6,060 bases of DNA. Source: JAEXNA01 sp050486105. GTDB taxonomy: Bacteria; Vulcanimicrobiota; Xenobia; Xenobiales; JADMJV01. The position numbers and the translations under genes are program-made. Numbering within the stretch: position 1 is the stretch's first letter; every line of letters begins with the position of its first letter. The stretch covers positions 1-6,060 of the forward strand of contig JBJHCR010000367.1 of assembly GCA_050486105.1 (NCBI GenBank), written 5' to 3'. Shown here piece after piece: positions 1-6,060 of the stretch. Below the pieces are notes generated by a model. That model saw only the letters and a list, made by a program, of their open reading frames with translations, was not told the origin of the DNA and did no database searches.

Positions 1-30
1 CTTTTTTCATTTGCTTTATTTGGTAGAGTT

Positions 31-47
31 CAAAAATCGAATTTTTG
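31..47. repeat. AT-rich perfect palindrome
   Basis: CAAAAAT at 31-37 and ATTTTTG at 41-47 are perfect reverse complements around CGA. The stem is almost all A/T, so as RNA it would be weak. It lies about 140 bases beyond the stop of the leftward gene and could be a poor bidirectional terminator, a protein-binding site or chance in AT-rich sequence. Confidence 0.35.
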
Positions 48-102
48 TCTTCGTTCGTTGGGTTTGGGCCTACCTGACTTGGTTTTGGGGGGTCCGCATC
101 AT

Positions 103-130
103 CTTCGCTTCGGGGGGCTCCAAAGCGAAG
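103..130. repeat. Inverted repeat downstream of the DUF885 gene (8-bp stem)
   Basis: CTTCGCTT at 103-110 is the exact reverse complement of AAGCGAAG at 123-130, with a 12-base loop (111-122). It lies 56-83 bases past the stop codon of the leftward gene, where a transcript 3' end would be expected. Neither strand has a T run after the stem, so it is not a canonical intrinsic terminator. It may stabilise the 3' end or act with Rho. Confidence 0.4.
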
Positions 131-185
131 CTTCCAGTGGAGACCAGTTCAGGGATTGTAGAGCTTGAAGAGGCGGACGAGGGCT

Positions 186-1982
186 CTAAGGAAACCGGTG
201 TTCCTCAATGAACGCTTCCACTTGACGCTCCACCTGGCTGAGAGGCACGGCGCCCTCAATCAGCACCGCGTCGTGAAAGGCGCGAAGGTCGAAATTGGGG
301 CCTAGAGCTTCCTCCGCTCGTTTCCGCAATTCCTGAATCTTCAGCTCTCCGATCTTATAGGCCAGAGCCTGACCGGGCCAGGCGATATAGCGATCGATCT
401 CATTGACGACATCGAGTTCGGCCCGCGGACTGTTGGCCAAGAAATAGTCGATAGCTTCTTGCCTGGTCCAGCCGAGCTGGTGAATTCCGGTGTCCACCAC
501 CAATCTGATGGAACGCCACATGTCGTAGGTTAAGCGCCCAAAATAATCGTAGGGGTCCTCGTAGAGTCCCATCTCGCTGCCGAGGCTCTCGGCGTACAGG
601 GCCCAACCTTCAACGAAGACCGTGTAGTCGCCGAATCCCGTGCTGTAGCGACGAAAAGAGGGAAGGTCGTCGAGCTCTTGAGCTAGAGCGATTTGGTGGT
701 GGTGTCCTGGGACGGCCTCGTGGAGAGATAGGGCTGGAATCTCAAACAAGGGCCGGCTCTCAGGTTGGTAGAGGTTCACGCAGTACGTTCCCGCTTTTTG
801 GCCGGTTCCAGGCATGTAGTAGGCGGTGGTGGTGGCGGGGGCGATCTCGGCAGGGATGGGTTCTACTCCGTATGGAAGGCGGGCCAGTCGGCCAAAAAAT
901 TTGGGCATCTGCCCATCCACCTTCTTGCAGAAGGCTCGATAACGCCGGAGCAATTCCTCGGGGTCTCTGGTGACGAATTTGGGGTCGGTTCTGAGGTGCT
1001 CAAAGAACTCTTCCAAGGATCCTTCGAATCCAACTTGCTTTTTCACCTCCTCCATTTCCCTCCGAATGCTGGCCACTTCAGACAATCCGATCTGGTGAAT
1101 CTCCTCGGCTGTGTAGGTAGTGGTGGTGTAACGCTTGATCAGATAGCTGTAAGCCTCTTCGGACTCGGGGAGTTGAGACAAACCGACCTTATCGGGTGCA
1201 GCTTCGGAATAAGGGCCGGCGAGAAAGGTGGCCAGGTCCTGGTAACTTTGGCGAATCGGTCCGGAGATGGCAGATTGGGCCCTCTGGGCCAATACCGAAA
1301 ATTGGGGATGGCTTCGTATGGACTCAGAGGCTTCTCTAAAGGGAGCAAAAAAAGACGAATCTTCCGGTTCGGCGCAAGCCTGCACCTGAACTTGAACCCG
1401 GTCGATGATCCGTTCCACGATTCCGATGGGATGCACCCGTTGGCGCTCGATGCCTTCTTGAAGCACCGAGATTTCAAGTTCCGTGAAGTCTCGAAAAGTT
1501 TCCAAGCGTTGTACCCAGAACTCCAGGTCTTCTACCGAGGAGAAGGTTTGATAGTCGGTCAGGCGACTCAGGGTATGATGGCCCTCCCGCTGGTTGATTA
1601 TGAAGAGATCTAGACCGAGTTTTCGGGCTTCCAAGTGCCATTCAAGCTGCTCGATGAACAATCGAAGATTTGTCTGTTCTGCCGCGGTCAGCTGGGACCG
1701 ATCCAGGGATTGCAGCTCCTCGAGAACGCCTTCGAGACGCTGAGCCATCTTTCCCCGAGCAGCCCTTGACCGATCGGGCCAGAGTTTGTCGGTGGATTTG
1801 CCCAGCGCCATGGCTAGGGTTGGTTCCTGACTGAGAAGAAAGTCCCACTCTCGCTGCAAAATTTGGTGCAGACGTTCCGAGGCTTCGGGTACTGTCTCCA
1901 GGGGTGGCTGAGCCAGGGTGCAAGTCGATAGGATAAACAGACACAAAAGTGCGAGCAGTGGCTTTGCTTGGGACAGTTTCAT
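186..1982 (-). CDS. Exported DUF885-family protein (predicted metallopeptidase-like)
   Basis: This 598-residue protein belongs to the DUF885 family (COG4805-type). Seen directly: an N-terminal signal sequence with lysines at 2 and 7, a hydrophobic core at about 8-19, and a plausible signal peptidase I site after T-L-A at 22-24. The conserved C-terminal half contains HEAVPGHHH at 421-429 (HExxPGH type), EGWALYAE at 458-465 and RYIAWPGQA at 531-539. Length and motif order fit a complete family member. In this family the His/Glu motifs resemble zinc-peptidase metal sites, so peptide hydrolysis in the periplasm or outside the cell is likely but inferred; the substrate is unknown. The ATG at 1980-1982 is chosen because it gives the full signal peptide, although the ribosome site before it is weak. 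The stop is TAG at 186-188. The gene is monocistronic within the window and diverges from the coiled-coil gene. No disruption is visible. Confidence 0.93.
   Translation of the reverse strand: MKLSQAKPLLALLCLFILSTCTLAQPPLETVPEASERLHQILQREWDFLLSQEPTLAMALGKSTDKLWPDRSRAARGKMAQRLEGVLEELQSLDRSQLTAAEQTNLRLFIEQLEWHLEARKLGLDLFIINQREGHHTLSRLTDYQTFSSVEDLEFWVQRLETFRDFTELEISVLQEGIERQRVHPIGIVERIIDRVQVQVQACAEPEDSSFFAPFREASESIRSHPQFSVLAQRAQSAISGPIRQSYQDLATFLAGPYSEAAPDKVGLSQLPESEEAYSYLIKRYTTTTYTAEEIHQIGLSEVASIRREMEEVKKQVGFEGSLEEFFEHLRTDPKFVTRDPEELLRRYRAFCKKVDGQMPKFFGRLARLPYGVEPIPAEIAPATTTAYYMPGTGQKAGTYCVNLYQPESRPLFEIPALSLHEAVPGHHHQIALAQELDDLPSFRRYSTGFGDYTVFVEGWALYAESLGSEMGLYEDPYDYFGRLTYDMWRSIRLVVDTGIHQLGWTRQEAIDYFLANSPRAELDVVNEIDRYIAWPGQALAYKIGELKIQELRKRAEEALGPNFDLRAFHDAVLIEGAVPLSQVERQVEAFIEEHRFP
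1911..1982 (-). other. Signal peptide of the DUF885 protein
   Basis: The first 24 residues have a basic start (K2, K7), a leucine-rich core (LLALLCLFIL, residues 9-18) and a T-L-A motif at 22-24 suited to signal peptidase I. An alternative is a lipoprotein-like site L-S-T-C at 18-21, but threonine just before the cysteine is unusual for a lipobox. I favour a soluble exported protein. Export itself is well supported; the exact cleavage mode is not. Confidence 0.75.
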
Positions 1983-2085
1983 TCAGGCTGGTTCTCGGAT
2001 GTTCCTGGACAGCCCTGCGCTCCTATGGAGGGTGGAACTTAGGGGAGGAAATTCCTCTGATTTGAGATGAGATCACTGCCTTGCG
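1983..2085. promoter_or_regulatory. Divergent intergenic region
   Basis: This 103-base stretch separates the divergent starts (136 bases if the downstream gene starts at ATG 2119) and must hold the promoters of both genes unless they lie inside coding sequence. TGGACA at 2006-2011 matches a -35 hexamer at five of six positions, but no good -10 box follows at the right distance, so I do not call a promoter. Small inverted repeats occur here, including CTCC-TAT-GGAG at 2020-2030. Confidence 0.45.
2042..2057 (+). promoter_or_regulatory. Shine-Dalgarno-like tract within a small palindrome
   Basis: GGGGAGGAA at 2042-2050 is the best ribosome-binding-like sequence upstream of the coiled-coil gene. 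It overlaps GAGGAA-A-TTCCTC (2045-2057), a perfect 6-bp palindrome that could fold as a four-pair hairpin in RNA. It sits 35 bases before the TTG start at 2086, too far for normal initiation there. It may be an operator, part of a leader structure, or chance. Confidence 0.3.
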
Positions 2086-4917
2086 TTGAACCCCCTTCAC
2101 GTGGACCCCAATCTATCCATGAGCTCTCCGGCTCAGACTGCTGGCGTGAAATCAGAAGCGGCAAGCTTGCGCGAGGAGCTTCAGCGTTCTCAAGAGACAG
2201 TTCGTCGCCTCACAGGCGAAAATGAGAATTTCAAAGAGGAACTCAAGCGCCGTCAAGGGATGCTCGAGAAGAACGAGGCCACCCTCGCCGCTCAAGCGCG
2301 CCGTTTGGAAGCCGCCGAGCAAAAGATTCGAGAGTTGGTTCGCAGCGAAGGCGAGGCCGATTATAAGTGCCGCACCTTGGCCGGTAAGGTGGCGGCTGCC
2401 GAGCGGTCTCTGGCCGAGGCCTTGGGGGCCCGTCGCGCCTTGGAGAAAAAGTTGCAGAACCGAGAGCAGCAACTCGGTGAGGTGGCGGCTCAGAGCAAAA
2501 AGCATGAGGAATTGCTTCAAAGCCTGCGGAGCACTTCGGAGAAGAAAGCTCAAAGCGCTGAATCCTTGGATCAACAGAATCGAGATCTCGAAGCCAAGCT
2601 CTCCCGCGCGGTTAGTCAACTCCGACTGTTTCAAGGCAAGACGGAGACCCTGCAGCGAAGTGTTCTGGACCGAGACACGGAATTGGCCTTAGTGCAACAG
2701 AATCTCGAGATTCTCACTCGAGAGAGAGACCACCTGAAAAAAGAGTTGGATGAAGCCCGATCTCAGTCCAAGGGATACCGTGACGGGCAGAGTGAACTCG
2801 AACGCAAACTTTCGGAGGCCGACCGCCAGCTCCATGAAGTTACCGCCGAGCTCACCCAACTCAAGGGTCTTTATGAAAAGACTGACCGGACTCGCCGAGA
2901 ACTCATCGGACAGCTCGAAACTTTACAGTCAGAACAACGTCAAACTCTCGCTGAACTCGAAGTCGAGCGAGTAGAATCGACCCGCACTTTCGAGACCATG
3001 GAGCGGTTGCAGCAAGACTTGGAATCCTCGAGACGAGAACTCGACGAAGCCCACACAACGGGTAGCGCCCAAATAGTCAAGTTGCAAGACCGCCTAAAGC
3101 AGGCCGAGAGGGACTTTGAAGGTGAGCGGGTCGTGGTCAAGGAGCTGAGAGCTCAGCTGAGCAAGACCAAGGAAGATGTGGTGCTCAAGTCTCAGCAACT
3201 GGGCGAACTGAGTCGATGGGCCGAGAAGGTGAAGCCGGCATACGATGCCTTGAAGGAGCGCTTCGGAGAGCTTCAGACCGAATTGTCTCAGAAGAATGAC
3301 GAGTTGGCCAGTCTCGAAGAAGTTTTGGCCGGAGAGCGCACCGATCGAGAGCATTTGTGGACTCGGCTGCAGTCGGTGGAGTCGGAGTTTGAGTCCGTGT
3401 CCCTGGAGCGTGAGCAACTGCTGAAGACGGTAGAAGAACTGACCGCCTCAGGCAAGGCCAAGGAATCCACCTTGGCCGAGCTCCAGGAGCGAATCGAAGC
3501 GCTCAACGGGGAGCTCCAGACAGAGCAATCGGATCGGTTGAATCTTCAAGTTGAGCTCGAGAACTCAAACCAAAAGGTTCAGGCCTTGCTCAATCGTGAG
3601 AGCGAGCTCAAAGACAAGGTCCAAAGCTTGATTCAAGAACGAGAATCTTTGGCCCAGGAGAGTCAAGTTCTTTTGGTGTCGGAGAGCGCTAAGGTCCAGC
3701 AGTTGACGGAAGAGCTCGAGGCCCAGACCTCAGCTAATGCCAAGTCGCAAAAGAATCTCAAAGAGCTATTGAAGCAAAGGCAGCAACTGCTGGATAGTCT
3801 CAAGAGCAGTCAGCAGCAGGTCGCCGCTGCAGAGCAGTCGACTCAGGAGTCAGAGAAGTCAATCGTGGCCCTAAAATCGGAGCGAGACAGACTCTTACAG
3901 GCCCTCGAAGAGGTGAGACAGGAGCTGGAACAGACCATCGTTTCCTGGCGAGAGCAAACCGAGGCCCTGGGCTTACAGCTGCAAGAGAATCAGAGGGAAA
4001 ACGAGGAACTCAGAAGTCAGCTTGAGGCCGAGAGGAACCAGGGAGAGATGCTGGGCAAGGCGCACGCAGATGCGATTGCGTCCTTGGAAGGAACCACAAG
4101 AGAACTCGAAGAGACCAAGCAGGCCTTGACGCTTCGGGTTGAGGAGCTGAGTAGCGACCTAGCCGACACTCATACCTCCTTGTCAGACATGGTGCAGAAG
4201 TTTGATGCCGAACACAATCGAGCTTTGCGCCTTCAGGCAGAGCTTGACCAGGTGAGCGCCGAAGGTCAAGAATTCTTGGCTCAACGCCTGGACCTCGAAG
4301 CTAAGATCGAAACACTCGATTCCGAGTTGAAAGCTCGCCAAGAGGAGTCGACCTACCAGATCGAAGAGAGAGTGAAGCTCGAGGAGCAGATCGGAGAACT
4401 TCTCGCTCATAAGCAAGCCTTGAGTGAGCAGTTGGCCCGATCCCAAAGAGAGGCCCTGGGACTTCGGGAATACCTGGAAAAGTATCAGAAGGTCTCCAAG
4501 GAGCGGATCGAGCAAGCCAGGACGGCACTTGAAGAGCGAAACCAGCAGCTCCGCTCCTACCATGAATCCTTGAGCCAGAAAACCGAGAGAGTGAATGTCT
4601 TGGAGTCGGCCTTAGTCCGTTATAAGCAAACGGAAAAGGCTCTCAAGGGCGCCATAATCGACCTGCGCAGCCAAGTGCATACCCAGTCGACCATGGTGGA
4701 AGAATTAGAATGGCACCTGAAGCTGGTTTATGAAAATTTAGAAGCCGGCGAAATAGAGATCGAAGAGCATCGGGAAGAAACGGCCTCGGTCCGGCAGAGT
4801 TTGAATGAGGCTCGGGAAGCTCTGAAGTTTGAGTTGGGCCAGAAGGCCGACTTGGAACAGGCTCTGGAAGCCCTCACTGCTCGAGGCCAAGACGTTTCTA
4901 ACGAACTCAGAGAGCTG
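2086..4917 (+). CDS. Giant coiled-coil protein, N-terminal part (split by assembly gap)
   Basis: These 944 residues are the amino-terminal portion of a long coiled-coil protein; I do not recognise a named family. After a short, proline-containing start (P3, P8, P15), nearly everything from about residue 20 to the gap is Leu/Glu/Gln/Lys/Arg-rich helix with heptad-like leucine spacing. One proline (P384) and one cysteine (C95) occur in that stretch. There is no signal peptide, membrane segment, Walker motif or enzymatic domain, so automated labels such as SMC or myosin-like would reflect composition only. By inference it is a cytoplasmic scaffold, filament or coiled-coil-rich cytoskeletal-type protein. 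The start is uncertain: TTG at 2086, GTG at 2101 or ATG at 2119 are in frame, and none has a well-spaced ribosome site. Past the Ns this frame runs into non-coiled-coil sequence and stops at 4996-4998, an artefact of gap length. The gene continues at 4928. Confidence 0.88.
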
Positions 4918-4927
4918 NNNNNNNNNN
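4918..4927. other. Assembly gap (ten Ns) inside the coiled-coil gene
   Basis: Ten undetermined bases interrupt the gene. The upstream frame ends on a complete CTG codon at 4915-4917, and the downstream frame has its first full codon at 4929. A continuous gene therefore needs a missing length of the form 3k+2, and ten does not fit. The Ns are best read as a placeholder of unknown true size, or as covering a one-base error. Confidence 0.95.
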
Positions 4928-6056
4928 GTCCGAAGAGAATCGCTTACTTCAGCGTAAACTCGAGAGCATGGCGGCCCGTCTCGGTCAAACAGAAGTAGAT
5001 TTGGGTGACGAGCAGCTCCGTTCGGCGGCTCTAGGAGCCCAATTGCTCGATGCTCTGAAGACCAGAAACCGAATGACAGAGAGGCTGCGGAAGATTCAGT
5101 TGGAGTTCGAACGTTGGCGGGAAGACGTTTTTCGTGATTCGGGCCTCACACCGGAATTGCCTGAGAGACTCAACGAGGGCTCCGATGTTGCCGAGCTTGA
5201 GGAACAACTTTCCCAAAGTCAGGCCAGAGAGTTGGAGCTTTCGAAGACTCTTGAGCGCTTTCTTCAGGGACACCCCTCAGGTGCTTCTCCGAGCGATAGT
5301 CAAGGCCACAGCGATGTTTCCGACCACAGAGAGCTTGTGGGATTGCTCGAGTATGGTTTTGACTTGGGCGCCGAGCTCTTGTCGGCCAGGCTGGAAATTC
5401 TTCGATGGCAAGAGAAGAGTCGTCAATTGTCTGAGCGAGCAGCCGAAACCAGCGGAATGCAACCAGACGAAGAGGTCGAGAGCGAATTGTCTGACGTAGA
5501 GCGAGAACTCATCGAGGCCGAGCATCGACAAGAGGAATTGACCCGACTTTGGCTAGAGTTTGAAAAGGGGCTCAGCGAAGAGGCTCTAGCTTTGATGCAA
5601 AAGTTTTCCCAGATTCTGAATGCTGAATTGGACTCCGCCCGGCAGTCTCTTTCTGGCCTGGAGAACCTGAAGAAGCAGTTGGCCGCTTCCGAGCACCGTC
5701 GCAGGTTGGATTATGACAGCTTGGAGAAGAGATTGGACGAGAAGGACCAGATCATCGACGAACTTGAGGATGGATTGGTGGAACTCGCAGAGGCACGCCT
5801 CGAGGGTGGTGGCTTGTCTGGAGGGGTGGATGACCTTCCTGAGTTCTTGGAGGTCCTGCCTGGCACTGAGATTGCAGGCTTAGGAAAAGAAGAGCCTTCA
5901 GAGGGAGAGTTTCCCACCATAGAAGATCTGCCTCCTGTGCCTGTGCTGAGAGACGAAAAGTCCTCTAGAAAGAAGGGTTCTAAGTCTTCCGAGGCTCTCA
6001 GGGAACTGCAGCCGGAGTTGCAACCGTCGTCGGACGCCGACTCGGAACCAACCTGA
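4928..6056 (+). CDS. Giant coiled-coil protein, C-terminal part (continues from before the gap)
   Basis: This is the carboxy-terminal part, 375 visible residues from the codon at 4929. The frame opens directly after the Ns with heptad-like sequence (SEENRLLQRKLESM), so the ATG at 4966-4970 (4968 in frame, no good ribosome site) is probably internal rather than a true start. Order of segments: coiled coil to about 5135; linker with two prolines at 5136-5186; short helix; Ser/Gly/His/Pro linker at 5268-5330; two further helical stretches up to about 5804, the second highly charged; then a disordered tail. There are no cysteines, membrane segments or catalytic motifs. The stop TGA at 6054-6056 is followed at once by in-frame TAG. 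With the upstream part, the protein totals at least about 1,319 residues. Function is unknown; a structural or scaffolding role is inferred. Confidence 0.85.
5805..6053 (+). other. Proline-rich acidic C-terminal tail with basic patch
   Basis: The last 83 residues leave the coiled-coil pattern after a glycine-rich turn (GGGLSGG). They contain ten prolines and many Asp/Glu, including two similar short stretches, DDLPEFLEVLP and EDLPPVPVL. A basic serine-rich patch, SSRKKGSKSS, is encoded at 5961-5990. The composition predicts disorder. Such tails often carry partner-docking motifs, but no specific partner can be named. Confidence 0.7.
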
Positions 6057-6060
6057 TAGA

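Noticed and set aside
11..211. A 66-codon TTG-start frame on the plus strand with a hydrophobic, Trp-rich beginning
   Set aside because: It has no Shine-Dalgarno sequence, overlaps the 3' end of the DUF885 gene, has odd composition and spans the inverted repeats. It is most likely non-coding.
765..1613. A 282-codon open frame on the plus strand inside the DUF885 gene
   Set aside because: It is antisense to a well-supported gene; its glycine run mirrors threonine codons of the real protein, and no family features or ribosome site are visible.
2067..2225. A 52-codon ATG frame downstream of the SD-like tract
   Set aside because: Spacing from the tract is about 16 bases, the product (Ser/Arg/Pro-rich) looks like an out-of-frame reading, and it overlaps the coiled-coil frame almost completely.
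2086..4998. SMC, Rad50 or myosin-type identity for the coiled-coil protein
   Set aside because: No Walker A, Walker B or signature motif and no head or hinge domain are visible. Similarity would be only compositional.
4900..5000. Programmed frameshift between the two halves
   Set aside because: The frame change coincides exactly with the ten undetermined bases, so an assembly cause is sufficient.
4968..6056. A separate second coiled-coil gene starting at ATG 4968
   Set aside because: The same frame is open and heptad-like right back to the Ns, and there is no good ribosome site, so a single gene split by the gap is the simpler reading.
1..6060. CRISPR array, tRNA, rRNA, insertion sequence or defence-system genes
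   Set aside because: No spaced direct repeats, cloverleaf-like sequence, transposase motifs or known defence domains were found. Repeated GAACTCGA-like words simply reflect Glu-Leu-Glu heptads.

Overview
The window carries two genes, transcribed divergently from a short shared intergenic region, plus an assembly gap. Bacterial-style gene packing, a TTG-type start, a Sec-type signal peptide and moderate-to-high GC (mid-50s by eye, not computed) point to a bacterium, probably Gram-negative. The run of ten Ns suggests a draft genome or metagenome-assembled scaffold. I cannot name the phylum from sequence alone.

Layout. Positions 1-185 are non-coding, with an AT-rich palindrome (31-47) and an 8-bp-stem inverted repeat (103-130) downstream of the leftward gene. 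Positions 186-1982 (minus strand) encode a 598-residue exported DUF885-family protein. It has the family's HExxPGH, EGWALYAE and RYIAWPGQA signatures and is a predicted metallopeptidase-like enzyme acting outside the cytoplasm. Positions 1983-2085 form the divergent intergenic region, with a strong but badly placed purine-rich Shine-Dalgarno-like tract inside a small palindrome.

From 2086 to 6056 (plus strand) lies one very long gene for a coiled-coil protein of at least about 1,319 residues. It is interrupted at 4918-4927 by the N run. The printed gap length puts the two halves out of register and creates a false stop at 4996-4998. The coiled-coil reading frame resumes immediately after the Ns in another frame, so the two parts are almost certainly one gene. 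The protein has no recognisable enzymatic domain, signal peptide or membrane segment. Its first 944 residues are almost entirely heptad-like helix with one internal proline. The part after the gap has shorter helices split by flexible linkers and ends in an 83-residue proline-rich, mostly acidic tail with a small basic patch.

The genes share only an upstream region, and nothing in the sequence shows that they work together. The most noteworthy item is the giant coiled-coil protein, a possible filament, scaffold or polarity-type structural protein whose function I cannot assign.
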